Positions 17,168-26,168 of a stretch of DNA of 64,000 bases are shown piece after piece. Source of the stretch: CAJINA01 sp964636125. GTDB lineage: Bacteria; Desulfobacterota; Desulfobacteria; Desulfobacterales; CAJINA01. Each line of letters starts with the position of its first letter. Position 1 is the stretch's first letter. The stretch spans positions 15,833-79,832 of the forward strand of contig CAZWPX010000018.1 in the NCBI GenBank assembly GCA_964636125.1, read 5' to 3'. The translations under genes and the position numbers were made by a program. The notes under the pieces are model-generated. The model had not been told where the DNA came from. It worked only from the letters and a program-made list of their open reading frames with translations, and did not search any database.

Positions 17168-18544
17168 ATGCACCTGAATCATATCGACCGCAGCCGCATC
17201 ATCATCCTCAACCTGCCCACCGAACACCTGAAATCAGACACAGAGATAATGGCACGGGGGCCGCTCTCCATCCATTCATACCTGCGTAAAAACGGACTCG
17301 ATTCGATCCTGGTGGATCTGGCCGGAACCCGGGAGGAGTTGTGGCCCATGATACCGGATGCGGATCTATACGGAATTTCGACGGTAACCTGCCAGGTTTT
17401 CTACGCCGAAAAACTGGCGGCCTTCTTAAAATCCAGAAATCCCCGGGCCGTTGTTATTATGGGCGGCGCTCACGCCATCGCCCTGCCCGCAGACTGCCTG
17501 AAAAACCGCAATGCGGATGTGGTCGCCCTGGGAGAAGGCGAGCATTGTGTTTTTGATTTGATGGATGGCGGCAAACCCCTTGCGGAGATACCTGGATTCG
17601 CATACCTGGACAGGGTCGGGACCGTCGTCAGCACCGGCAAAAGGTCCCTGGAGAAGGATATCGAACAATTTTATCCGCTCCGTTTTCAGGATTATGGTAT
17701 TTACCGCTACCTGCATCCGCAGACATATAAATTTTTTAACCGCAGTGAAAAAGATCTGCAGCTCAATGTCATGCTCAGCCGCGGCTGCTATGGCGGCTGC
17801 AAGTTCTGTATGAGCGGGCAAACCGGTGCGAAAAGCATCCGGCACCGCAACATTGCCCGGGCGGTGGATGAGTTGATCCAATACAAACAACGCTGGGGCA
17901 TCAACCGGGTCTATTTCGACGACGACGAAATGCTCTCCAAACGGAGTATGTTTGAGGCGCTGTGTGATGAAATGCCGCGCAGCGGCCTCGACTGGCTCTG
18001 CCTGGGCAGAACGGATCGGGTTAACCGGCACAAGCTCGAACGCATGGTGGCTGCCGGGTGCACCGGAATCGTATACGGCATTGAACATTTCTCTGATCGG
18101 GTCCTCACCGGCCTGGGTAAGGGCAACACCGCCGGCCAGAACTACCGGGCGCTGATTCAGACCGCTGAATACGATTTGAAGGTTCGGGCTCAGATGATGA
18201 CTGGCTGTCTCCCCTACGAAACCTGGGAAGACGTCAAACTCACAGCCGCATTTGTCAAACGAATCATTAACGAAACAGACGGCCGGGTCAAATTCAGCTT
18301 TCATATTTTTCAGCCCCTGCCAGGCACTGCATCATACGCAGAAGCCCTGAATTGCCCGGAATATTACAACCCCGCAAGGTTGACCGATTTTTCAGAATTT
18401 CAAACCGTCGGAGATTTTCAGAAGCATGCAACCGGCGGCACTGGCAAACGCCCGCGCATCGCCCACCGCAATGCCCAACAGGTATTCGAATGGTATGATT
18501 ACCTGGTGGAGGCTGCCGGTGAGGCCGAAATAGGCAGGGCCTGA
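17168..18544 (+). CDS. B12-binding-type radical SAM protein
   Basis: 458 residues from ATG 17168, chosen because AGGA lies 5 nt upstream and the glf stop is just before; an in-frame ATG at 17096 would overlap glf by 62 bases. Residues about 10-135 resemble a cobalamin-binding Rossmann domain (VVIMGGAHA, ALGEGE), without a visible DxHxxG. The 4Fe-4S motif is C207, C211, C214 (CYGGCKFC). The C-terminal part follows the usual Elp3-like radical SAM fold (GIEHFSD, FSFHIFQPLPGT). B12-type radical SAM enzymes carry out C-methylations, ring contractions or oxidations. Here a sugar or lipid substrate is likely from context; the reaction is unknown. Confidence 0.88.
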   Translation: MHLNHIDRSRIIILNLPTEHLKSDTEIMARGPLSIHSYLRKNGLDSILVDLAGTREELWPMIPDADLYGISTVTCQVFYAEKLAAFLKSRNPRAVVIMGGAHAIALPADCLKNRNADVVALGEGEHCVFDLMDGGKPLAEIPGFAYLDRVGTVVSTGKRSLEKDIEQFYPLRFQDYGIYRYLHPQTYKFFNRSEKDLQLNVMLSRGCYGGCKFCMSGQTGAKSIRHRNIARAVDELIQYKQRWGINRVYFDDDEMLSKRSMFEALCDEMPRSGLDWLCLGRTDRVNRHKLERMVAAGCTGIVYGIEHFSDRVLTGLGKGNTAGQNYRALIQTAEYDLKVRAQMMTGCLPYETWEDVKLTAAFVKRIINETDGRVKFSFHIFQPLPGTASYAEALNCPEYYNPARLTDFSEFQTVGDFQKHATGGTGKRPRIAHRNAQQVFEWYDYLVEAAGEAEIGRA

Positions 18545-18597
18545 TCCAACCCCTTACCGTCGCTCGTTAAAAGTACGGCGACAATTCACCTGGACTT

Positions 18598-19302
18598 ATG
18601 ATTCCACTGACACTGATATCCCCCTGTTTCAACGAAGCCGAAAACCTGCACTCTTTTGTTGAGAACTGGTATCAAGAACTCGCCCTTGGGCTGGATGACT
18701 TCGAGATGATTATTGTGGATGACTGCTCAAACGATTCATCCCCCGAGATTCTGGCTGAACTTGCCCTCAAATTGCCCCGTCTCAAAGTTCTGACCAACAG
18801 AAAAAACCTGAAATATGGGGCTACGATAACGCGCGGGATTCGGCAGGCCCGCGGAGATTTCATCATCTGGACGGACTCGGACTACTCCCACAAGCCTGCA
18901 GATTTCTGGAAGCTGTGGAAACACCGCCAGGCGCATGACGCAGTCTGGGGAACCCGCCAGGTGATCCAGCGCGACAGCTACGGGCGTATTTTTTTCACGA
19001 TCGGCAACATCCTGTTGATCCGGCTTCTGTTTCAGCTCAGGCTGCAGGACCCGAACTGCGCCTTCAAGCTTTTCCAGCGGAAAAAGCTGCTGCCGGTACT
19101 CGACTCCATCCAAATTGACCCCATCATGACCACAACCAAAATTGCCGTTCGCTCCTGTCAGATGGGATTGCGGGTCAAAGAAGTCCCCGTGGACTTTCTG
19201 GAACGGGCCCGTGGAAAAGGGTCGCTTGTCGGTATCCGGCAGCTGTCGGCCGCAGTGGCCGGTGTCAGAGAGCTAATGGTCTTTAAAAACCTCGGGAGAT
19301 AG
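18598..19302 (+). CDS. GT2 glycosyltransferase, polyprenyl-phosphate sugar synthase type
   Basis: 234 residues with no membrane segment. GT2 features: ISPCFNEAENL at the start, VDDCSND (40-46) and a DSD metal motif (93-95). Length and pattern resemble DPM1/dolichol-phosphate mannosyltransferase, which transfers a hexose from a nucleotide sugar to polyprenyl phosphate on the cytoplasmic face. The next gene, 10 bases on, encodes a GT-C membrane enzyme of the type that uses such lipid-linked sugars, which supports this role. Sugar specificity is unknown. Confidence 0.87.
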   Translation: MIPLTLISPCFNEAENLHSFVENWYQELALGLDDFEMIIVDDCSNDSSPEILAELALKLPRLKVLTNRKNLKYGATITRGIRQARGDFIIWTDSDYSHKPADFWKLWKHRQAHDAVWGTRQVIQRDSYGRIFFTIGNILLIRLLFQLRLQDPNCAFKLFQRKKLLPVLDSIQIDPIMTTTKIAVRSCQMGLRVKEVPVDFLERARGKGSLVGIRQLSAAVAGVRELMVFKNLGR

Positions 19303-19312
19303 CCTGAATCCA

Positions 19313-21088
19313 ATGAAAAGTGGATATCTCATTGTACCGATCCTCCTGGCAGCCCTGTTTGCCCGCTTCCTGTTCCCGGAGGTCGATCCACCCTACGAAC
19401 ACCAAGCCCTCAATTATACCATCACCGGTGAGCTGTTTACGTTTGAAGGCAACGCCTGGGCCCAGGATGCACGCAACCGGGCCCTTTTTGGCACCTGGGT
19501 CCTGGACAAGTGGCCGACATCGCTTTTTATGCCGCTCCACAACCTGGCGAGCTACCTCTCTTTCAGCCTGTTCGGTGTGGGGCTCTGGCAGGCCAGGCTG
19601 CCATCCATGCTATTCGGATTACTTACCACTCTCCTGCTGTACGTGATCTTGCGACACACCGATGATGAGGCCACCGGGCTGCTCAGTGCATTTTTCTGGG
19701 GCACCAACTATCTTGCCGTCGCCCTGAACAAGACGGCTCTGATCGAATCGGGTCTGATTTTCATGACCGTTGTTTGCTACGGCCTATGGCATTGGGGCCG
19801 GCGGGCCGGTGCGGGCTGCTTCCTGTTCGGCAGCACCGCGGTTCTCTGTGTGCTCTACAAACCGACTGGTCTGATCATTCCTGCAACGGGATTATGTGTC
19901 TACCTGCTCGAATTTTCACGGAAACGAACCTATCGCAACCTGGCCCTGTTTCTTTTAGGCGCAGGTTGCACCGGTTTTCTCTACCTGGTGTTTTTTCAAT
20001 CTCGTCTCAATGAAATCTTAACGTTTTACAGCCTCATTGGAAACGCCTGGCGGCCAAAATCGCTGCTGGGATTTTTCATGTCCGGGGCTACCTTTACAGT
20101 CAGTCGCTTTTTTTTCTTTCGCCAGCCAATACTTTGCCTGGGGTCGCTTCTGTGGCTGGCCTGGCTGGCAACCCGTTTGCGCCAGGCGCTGGCACCCTCT
20201 CCTTCCCAGCCAGGGACAGCCCATGCACCGGCAGACCGGCTCCGCCTGGGCATGCGGGCCTTTTTCCGGACCAATGGCCTCATGAACCTGCCAGACTTTT
20301 ATCTCGCCATGTGGTTTCTCTTCGGCCTGTCCATGCCCCTGGCAGAGGGCGGGCAAAACCCGATGCTGCGGCGGTACATGTTTTTACTGCCCCCCATGGC
20401 CGTGATGACGGCCAAGTTCCTGCGGGCCTACCTGGGGCCGAAACCGGCCCTGCGCATCGATAAACGCCCGGCCGCGACCGCGCTTTTCATTTTCGGCTAC
20501 ATCGTCTGTTTCAGCACCATCAGAATCCTTTTTTTCCAAGGGTTGACAGCCTTCAGGTATGCGCACCTGGAGTCTTTTTTGCTGGTATTCGCCGCGTCTG
20601 TCCTGGGTGGGGTGCTATTGATGCGTTCCGCGCCTGTCATCAAACACCGTTTGAACACATCGCCCGCAACCAAAACCACAATAATAGCGTTCATCCTGAG
20701 TGCCTACTTTTGCTCCCAGGCCGGGCAGTTCTTCGTCTGGGCCGCAGATCGACAGTATACCTTGTATGAAAGCAACCGGCGTCTCTCCGAATTATCTGCC
20801 CTGCAGCAACCCGTGATCATGGCCGGCAGCACCCTGGTCATCAGTGCCTCATTCCTTTCGGGGTATCGTACCCTGGTTGTTGGCAGTCCACCCAACTACA
20901 TGAACTGGGAAAATATCCTCACCTCCCCCGAGATCGAGTATTATCTGCTCAACCAGGCCCCTTACCGGGAAGACAACCCGATTTTGATACCGTTTCTGGA
21001 TCGCTACCCGGATTCTGTCCCGGTTGCCGAAATTACTTTGGGAAGAAGAGAAGCGATCATTTATCGGAAAGTGGAAACCGGACCGTGA
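19313..21088 (+). CDS. GT-C glycosyltransferase, ArnT/PMT-like (GT39/83 type)
   Basis: 591 residues, with about 11-13 hydrophobic segments. The first segment is followed by an acidic loop (EVDPPYEHQ) in the position of the catalytic Asp loop of ArnT/PMT enzymes, and then the LWQARLPSMLFG block typical of the family. The C-terminal 130 residues look extracytoplasmic. Such enzymes use polyprenyl-phosphate sugars to glycosylate lipid, glycan or protein outside the membrane. The preceding GT2 is its likely donor synthase. The stop overlaps the next start (GTGA, 21085-21088). Confidence 0.83.
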   Translation: MKSGYLIVPILLAALFARFLFPEVDPPYEHQALNYTITGELFTFEGNAWAQDARNRALFGTWVLDKWPTSLFMPLHNLASYLSFSLFGVGLWQARLPSMLFGLLTTLLLYVILRHTDDEATGLLSAFFWGTNYLAVALNKTALIESGLIFMTVVCYGLWHWGRRAGAGCFLFGSTAVLCVLYKPTGLIIPATGLCVYLLEFSRKRTYRNLALFLLGAGCTGFLYLVFFQSRLNEILTFYSLIGNAWRPKSLLGFFMSGATFTVSRFFFFRQPILCLGSLLWLAWLATRLRQALAPSPSQPGTAHAPADRLRLGMRAFFRTNGLMNLPDFYLAMWFLFGLSMPLAEGGQNPMLRRYMFLLPPMAVMTAKFLRAYLGPKPALRIDKRPAATALFIFGYIVCFSTIRILFFQGLTAFRYAHLESFLLVFAASVLGGVLLMRSAPVIKHRLNTSPATKTTIIAFILSAYFCSQAGQFFVWAADRQYTLYESNRRLSELSALQQPVIMAGSTLVISASFLSGYRTLVVGSPPNYMNWENILTSPEIEYYLLNQAPYREDNPILIPFLDRYPDSVPVAEITLGRREAIIYRKVETGP

Positions 21089-21903
21089 AACGGAGAGATA
21101 AATGCCCGCTTTGCGCACGCGCACAGTTCCGGGACTATTGCGTCGATTGGCAAAATAACCGCTTCCAGGTATGCGACAACTGCGGCATGGTGGTACAAAA
21201 TCCTTATCACGACAGCATTGATTATGGTGAGGGTTATTGGCAAGCTGTCACGGACCCGGACGGCAAAACCAGGAACCTGCTGGAAGAGCGAGACTTCAGG
21301 ATCAAAAACTGGTATGGCAATATCCCTGACTTAATCAACCGGATGCCGCCTGGCAAGATATTGGATGTCGGCTGCGGACCGGGACACCTGCTCTCCGCGA
21401 TTGATGGTTGCCACAAAAAATTCGGCCTGGAAATATCCGATCTCTGCATCGGCCATATAAAGCGGCACTACCCTGAAATAACAGTTAGAAAGGGAACCCT
21501 GGACAGTTGCCCCGACCTGCCTGACGATTTTGATATCATCGTTCTTTATCATGTCCTTGAGCACCTGGAAAACCCTCTGGCTGTTCTCAACAGTATCCGA
21601 GCCCTGCTCAAAGATAGCGGGTCCCTGATCCTCGGCACACCCAACATCGGCGGATTCTGTGCCCGCCGTTTCAAAGGGAATTTCAGACTACTGGGGCATC
21701 CGCATTTATCCCTTTTCAATGAAAAGACATTGACAGCCATGCTTGCCAAAGCAGGCTTCACGGTCACCCGGAAGGAGTTTCCATTTTTCCAGACCGCTTA
21801 TTTCACCCTGTCAAATCTTCTACGGTTGCGGGATGCGCGGAAACTTTCCCCACCGTTTTATAAGAATGTGATGACATTTTATGCCAGCAAAGATGCGGCC
21901 TGA
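21085..21903 (+). CDS. Zinc-ribbon SAM-dependent methyltransferase
   Basis: 272 residues, GTG start overlapping the previous stop by 4 nt. Four cysteines (C7, C10, C30, C33) form an N-terminal zinc ribbon, followed by methyltransferase motif I ILDVGCGPG (92-100) and a class I fold. This is the layout of sugar C- and O-methyltransferases of the methyltransf_13/11 type found in glycan clusters. The C-terminal 14 kDa of the larger C-methyltransferases is absent, so O-methylation of a sugar or of a growing chain is more likely. The 3' end overlaps the next gene by up to 23 bases. Confidence 0.85.
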   Translation: MKRRDKCPLCARAQFRDYCVDWQNNRFQVCDNCGMVVQNPYHDSIDYGEGYWQAVTDPDGKTRNLLEERDFRIKNWYGNIPDLINRMPPGKILDVGCGPGHLLSAIDGCHKKFGLEISDLCIGHIKRHYPEITVRKGTLDSCPDLPDDFDIIVLYHVLEHLENPLAVLNSIRALLKDSGSLILGTPNIGGFCARRFKGNFRLLGHPHLSLFNEKTLTAMLAKAGFTVTRKEFPFFQTAYFTLSNLLRLRDARKLSPPFYKNVMTFYASKDAA

Positions 21904-22648
21904 TTTGAATACGGGTTCACATACATTCCCGACCACGGCGCTTCCGTCTGCTTTTATCCTGGCCGGGGGCTTCGGCACGCGTTTAGAACCGGTAGTCGCT
22001 GACCGCCCAAAACCCATGGCTATCGCTGGGAGCAAACCATTCCTTGAACATTTGCTGAGATGGCTCAGAGCCCAGGGGATTCGCCACGTCGTGCTGCTCG
22101 TTCATCATATGGGCGATATGATCGAATCTTACTTTGGTACCGGAGCGAAGTGGGATCTTGCGATTGAATACGTCCGGGAGACGCAACCACTTGGAACCGG
22201 GGGCGCTGTTATCCAGGCTTTGATGCAGTTGACCTGGAACCGGCCCTTCTTCCTGCTCAATGGGGATTCGTTTATCGATGTTGACCTGACCAGCTTCTAC
22301 AACACCATCACAGATCAAACAGGCGGAATGGTTCTCTCGCCACAATCCGCTGCCGGCAAATATGGTGCGGTGACACTGAACACCCACGGCAATGTGAAAC
22401 GATTTTCGGAAAAAGGAACGCCTCTGGCCAACGGTCTGGTCAATGCCGGCTGCTATTTCCTGCAGCCAGCCCTTTTTCGGAATCTAAAACCGGGCGCCTG
22501 TTCCCTTGAAACGGACCTGTTTCCCCGGTGGATCCTCAACCGTCAGCCGGTCAAGGGATATATCTGCAAGGGCTTCTTTATCGACATCGGCACACCCGAA
22601 GATTACACACGTTTTCAAACCTATATCAAAGAGCATGGGCTTTTATGA
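21881..22648 (+). CDS. Sugar-phosphate nucleotidyltransferase, HddC-like
   Basis: 255 residues. The pyrophosphorylase signature AFILAGGFGTRL (24-35) and DRPKPM (41-46) are intact, as is NGDSF for metal binding. Among this superfamily the LNGDSFIDVDL and GAVTLN patterns fit D-glycero-D-manno-heptose-1-phosphate guanylyltransferase (HddC) best, with a heptose-type GHMP kinase further down the cluster as a partner. Other NDP-sugar pyrophosphorylases cannot be excluded. The start overlaps the upstream gene by 23 bases; ATG 21893 is an alternative with a smaller overlap. Neither has a good Shine-Dalgarno. Confidence 0.85.
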   Translation: MPAKMRPDLNTGSHTFPTTALPSAFILAGGFGTRLEPVVADRPKPMAIAGSKPFLEHLLRWLRAQGIRHVVLLVHHMGDMIESYFGTGAKWDLAIEYVRETQPLGTGGAVIQALMQLTWNRPFFLLNGDSFIDVDLTSFYNTITDQTGGMVLSPQSAAGKYGAVTLNTHGNVKRFSEKGTPLANGLVNAGCYFLQPALFRNLKPGACSLETDLFPRWILNRQPVKGYICKGFFIDIGTPEDYTRFQTYIKEHGLL

Positions 22649-23373
22649 GAACACTCCTTGCCTTGATCCCGGCACGCGGCGGTTCAAAAGGCGTAAAACG
22701 CAAGAATATTAAAGTGATGGCAGGCCATCCGTTGATCCATTATTCCATTAAAATTGCCCTGGCAGCGGATGTGGTAACCCGCACTATCGTCTCCACAGAG
22801 GACCAGGAAATTGCCGAAATCGCCCGGTCCCTGGGAGCTGAAGTCCCGTTTTTGCGTCCTGCGGAACTTGCCCGGGACCATATCCTTGACTACCCGGTGG
22901 CTGAACACTGCCTGGACTATCTCAACGAATCAGAAAACTGGAAGCCCGATTTTCTACTTTTTCTCAGGCCTACCATGCCGCTGAGGCCCTCCGGGGAAAT
23001 TGAGAAAGCCTTTGAGCTTATCAGTCGGCGCCCCGAAATCGATTCAGTGCGCACGGCCCGTCCGGTTCCCTACCCGCCCTACTGGATGAAGAAAATTGAC
23101 TCGCAGGGATGCCTGGCGCCTTTTACGGAGGCAGTCTCCGAATATCAATACAGCCGTCGTCAGGATCTTCCCCGGACCGTTATGTGTGATGGCTATGTGG
23201 ACATGAGCCGGGTCGACTCCGTCCGCCGTTACAGGCAGGTGGTGTGCGGAAAAATCCATGCCCTCTTCAGGAGCAATGTGCCTTTTATAGATATCGATAC
23301 CCAGAAGGATTGGGACTATTGCGAATATGTAATGCAGCACCAGAAGAAAGGAATACGGCATGCAGTTCAATAA
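22645..23373 (+). CDS. neuA: CMP-nonulosonate cytidylyltransferase (NeuA-like)
   Basis: 242 residues from ATG 22645, which overlaps the previous stop by ATGA; an in-frame ATG at 22528 would bury 117 bases in the upstream gene and has no family-like sequence. It begins LIPARGGSKGVKRKNIK, the CTP-binding signature of acylneuraminate cytidylyltransferases. The enzyme activates a nine-carbon keto-sugar (sialic, legionaminic, pseudaminic or related acid) as its CMP form. Next to it is a NeuB-like synthase, but no NeuC/hydrolysing epimerase, so the specific acid is uncertain. Cytoplasmic. Confidence 0.9.
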   Translation: MRTLLALIPARGGSKGVKRKNIKVMAGHPLIHYSIKIALAADVVTRTIVSTEDQEIAEIARSLGAEVPFLRPAELARDHILDYPVAEHCLDYLNESENWKPDFLLFLRPTMPLRPSGEIEKAFELISRRPEIDSVRTARPVPYPPYWMKKIDSQGCLAPFTEAVSEYQYSRRQDLPRTVMCDGYVDMSRVDSVRRYRQVVCGKIHALFRSNVPFIDIDTQKDWDYCEYVMQHQKKGIRHAVQ

Positions 23374-24427
23374 TCAATTCAAGATCGGCAGCATACCCGT
23401 GGGTAAAAACGCACCCGTGTTCGTCATCGCCGAGGCCGGAGTCAATCATAACGGTGACACATCTCTGGCGCGGGAACTCATAGATGCAGCGGTGGCGGCC
23501 CGGGCGGATGCTGTGAAATTCCAGACTTTCCAGGCCCATAAACTTAACACCCGGACCGCACCGAAAAGCTCCTATCACCTGCGCACCACGCCGAGTGACG
23601 CAGAGCAGTCCTGGTTCGAATTGCTGCGCAGCCAGGAAATCAGCCCGGGCATGCACCGGGAATTAATAAACTATTGCCGTGAGCGCCAGATCCTGTTTCT
23701 GAGCACACCCTATGACCCGGATTCTGCCGATTTACTGGACGATTTAGACATCCCGGCTTACAAAGTGGCCAGTACGGATGCCAACAACTTTCCTTTTCTT
23801 GAACACCTGGCGAAAAAGAAACGACCCATAATTCTTTCCACGGCCATGTGCACCCTCGAGGAGGTTCAAACAGCCGTTGCAACAATCCACCGGACCGGTA
23901 ACCGGAACTTGATCCTGCTGCACTGCACGGCCAATTACCCTTGTGAGGCCAAAAACAGCAATCTCCTGGCCATGACGACCCTGGCAGCAGAATTTAGCGT
24001 TCCGGTCGGTTACTCAGACCACTGCCTGTCGCGGATTAACCCGATCGCAGCGGTCGCGCTCGGTGCCAGGCTTGTGGAAAAACATTTCACGGTTTCAAAG
24101 GACCTGCCGGGCCCTGATCACCAGGCCTCCTTACTACCGGAAGAACTTGCCCAGATGATTCGTGACATCCGGGATACAGAATTGGCCCTGGGAACGGGGA
24201 GCAAGGCGCCTTTGCCCTGTGAAAATGAAAACCTGATGAAACTTCGAAAAAGCGTGGTTGTCTCGAGAGACATTTCGGCGGGTACAGTCTTGACCAGAGA
24301 CAATCTGGAAATAAAACGTCCGGGTACCGGGTCCGCTCCGGAAATGTACGCTCGCTTTCTGGGCAAAAAAACCAGCCGGAATCTGCCGGGAGATCATTTG
24401 ATCACCCTTGATGATGTGACGCCCTGA
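23360..24427 (+). CDS. neuB: Nonulosonic acid synthase (NeuB-like) with SAF domain
   Basis: 355 residues. The NeuB TIM barrel starts IAEAGVNHNGD and includes DAVKFQTF; the C-terminal 65 residues are an antifreeze-like SAF domain (SAGTVLTRDNLEIKRPGTG). It condenses phosphoenolpyruvate with a six-carbon amino sugar to form a nonulosonic acid. Sialic, legionaminic and pseudaminic synthases all share this layout. It overlaps the NeuA-like gene by 14 nt, which confirms the pairing. Which hexose is used depends on the upstream enzymes, which are not the standard sialic set. Confidence 0.93.
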   Translation: MQFNNQFKIGSIPVGKNAPVFVIAEAGVNHNGDTSLARELIDAAVAARADAVKFQTFQAHKLNTRTAPKSSYHLRTTPSDAEQSWFELLRSQEISPGMHRELINYCRERQILFLSTPYDPDSADLLDDLDIPAYKVASTDANNFPFLEHLAKKKRPIILSTAMCTLEEVQTAVATIHRTGNRNLILLHCTANYPCEAKNSNLLAMTTLAAEFSVPVGYSDHCLSRINPIAAVALGARLVEKHFTVSKDLPGPDHQASLLPEELAQMIRDIRDTELALGTGSKAPLPCENENLMKLRKSVVVSRDISAGTVLTRDNLEIKRPGTGSAPEMYARFLGKKTSRNLPGDHLITLDDVTP

Positions 24428-24434
24428 GGCTTGT

Positions 24435-25301
24435 ATGAATATCCTTTTATTTGCGTATACCAATTTTGGGGTTCAATGTACTGACTACGTCCATCGCCAG
24501 ACCAGTCACAAGCTTCTGGTCGTCACGGCGCCCATGGATTCCGGCAAGCACACGGCCCAGTGGAAATCGGTAATTCTTTTTTGCAAAGAGCACCGGATTC
24601 CCTGTATTCCGGTGACCGGCACTCAGTTCACTCAAGCGCATGCGGATAAAATCAAACATTTTTCTCCAGACATCATATTCTCCTGCTACTACCCGCTGAT
24701 CATACCCCTCTCGTTGCTGAATACCGCCAGATGGGGCGCATTGAATTTTCACGGAGGGCTGTTGCCCCATTATCGAGGCTGTCTGTCCGGTGTATGGTCT
24801 ATTCTAAACGGAGAAGACGACTCCGGTGTAACACTGCACTTCATGGATAAAGGTATTGATACCGGTGATATCGTAGAAATTAGAAAAGTCAACATTCTGC
24901 AGTCTGATACAGCCGTCTCACTATATGAAAAAGTCAGACTGCAGGCATTTCGTTTATTCCGCAAATACCTTACCGGGGTGCAAAACGTTCCCCGTGTTAA
25001 ACAGGATATAAATACCGGCAGGACCTATGGAAGGGATTTACCCCATGATGGATGGATTGATTGGAATTGGCGCAGTGACTACCTCTGCCGATTTGTCCGG
25101 GCCATGTATTTCCCCCCCCACCTGCCCGCCCGCGGCGTAATACGCGGTAGAGCCTGTGCTATCCGAACCTGTGCACCGCACCCAGTAAATCAGCGTGGTT
25201 ACGCTCCCGGGAGCATTATCGCAGAAAGCCCCAAGCAACTGATAGTCGCCACCACAGACGCCGCCGTACGATGTTCTGAATTTTACTGGGAAGACAAATA
25301 G
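24435..25301 (+). CDS. Sugar N-formyltransferase (formyltetrahydrofolate-dependent)
   Basis: 288 residues. The formyltransferase triad is N104, H106 (LNFHGG) and D142 (GIDTGDIV), two residues off the numbering of ArnA's N-terminal domain. HGGLLPHYRG and DTGDIV confirm the family. In a glycan cluster this points to a 4-amino-4-deoxy or 3-amino sugar formyltransferase (as in VioF or ArnA-N) rather than the tRNA enzyme. It would act on a sugar nucleotide in the cytoplasm. It follows NeuB by 7 bases, so the formylated sugar may be the nonulosonate precursor or a separate amino sugar. Confidence 0.88.
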   Translation: MNILLFAYTNFGVQCTDYVHRQTSHKLLVVTAPMDSGKHTAQWKSVILFCKEHRIPCIPVTGTQFTQAHADKIKHFSPDIIFSCYYPLIIPLSLLNTARWGALNFHGGLLPHYRGCLSGVWSILNGEDDSGVTLHFMDKGIDTGDIVEIRKVNILQSDTAVSLYEKVRLQAFRLFRKYLTGVQNVPRVKQDINTGRTYGRDLPHDGWIDWNWRSDYLCRFVRAMYFPPHLPARGVIRGRACAIRTCAPHPVNQRGYAPGSIIAESPKQLIVATTDAAVRCSEFYWEDK

Positions 25302-25307
25302 GCTGAC

Positions 25308-26168
25308 ATGCAAATGGACATCTTTGCCTCCACCACGTTTTTGGGACCTCGACGATCTGACATTCAACTGGCGCTTGAAATGTTATCCGAGTCGAAAGTC
25401 AACGGCGTGGAGCTTGGTTCGACCCATTACTATTCAAAATCCTTTAAAGAGACCGTTCTCAATTTCCCGGACACCCGCTTTATGGTCCACAACTATTGTC
25501 CGCCGGCCAAGGATTCCCTGGTTTTGAACATTGCTTCAGCTGACCCCGATATCGTCCGCGCAAGTATTGATCATATCAAAGGCTGTCTTGATTTCTCCTC
25601 CGATATTGGCGCACGCCTTTACACGCTTCACCCCGGATTTACAGTAGATCCAGCGGGCCCGGGAAACTCGTTGCAAAATTATGACTTCATTTTTTCACAA
25701 TCCAGACACGAACCATCATCTGCCATGGACAGGATGTCAAAATCGCTGGATGAAATTATTGTTTACGCCCGGGCTGCCGGCGTACCGGTCGCCATTGAAA
25801 CTGAGGGTTCCTGCAGACATCCGGACAAGCTGCTTATGCAACGACCGGAAGAGTTTGAGAGTCTCAAGAGTCGTTTCGGCCAGGACTTGGGCATCAATTT
25901 AAATATAGCCCACACGCTTCTGGCATCGAAGTCTTTCGGGTTTTCGGTTTCCACGTTCATTCAAGCGTTCAATTCCATGATCAAGGCCGCCGAACTCAGC
26001 CACTGCAATTGCACCGACGACCAGCACCGGCCGCTTGTCCAGGGCTCTTACATCTTTAAATACCTGCCGCTTCTATCCAGGGATACCCCCCTGATATTGG
26101 AATTGAGAAACGCTACCATCGCAGATATTAACAACAGTTTAAACCTGCTGCGAGCTTCGATATCATGA
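25308..26168 (+). CDS. Sugar phosphate isomerase/epimerase (AP endonuclease 2 TIM barrel)
   Basis: 286 residues. The sequence fits the xylose isomerase-like/AP_endonuc_2 TIM-barrel family: metal-ligand candidates in MVHNY, LHPG, IETEG and DLGINLNIAH occur in order. Such proteins isomerise or epimerise sugars or sugar phosphates with a divalent metal. It lies 6 bases after the formyltransferase and overlaps the next radical SAM gene by ATGA (26165-26168), so it belongs to the same pathway. The substrate is not identifiable; it could supply the hexosamine isomer that NeuB uses. Confidence 0.78.
   Translation: MQMDIFASTTFLGPRRSDIQLALEMLSESKVNGVELGSTHYYSKSFKETVLNFPDTRFMVHNYCPPAKDSLVLNIASADPDIVRASIDHIKGCLDFSSDIGARLYTLHPGFTVDPAGPGNSLQNYDFIFSQSRHEPSSAMDRMSKSLDEIIVYARAAGVPVAIETEGSCRHPDKLLMQRPEEFESLKSRFGQDLGINLNIAHTLLASKSFGFSVSTFIQAFNSMIKAAELSHCNCTDDQHRPLVQGSYIFKYLPLLSRDTPLILELRNATIADINNSLNLLRASIS

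Noticed and set aside
17426..18304. 292-codon minus-strand open frame opposite the radical SAM gene
   Set aside because: Antisense to the conserved CxxxCxxC enzyme and with no recognisable domain.
22528..22644. N-terminal extension of the NeuA-like gene
   Set aside because: The extension lies in the previous gene and the ATG at 22645 overlaps its stop, followed at once by the CTP-binding signature.
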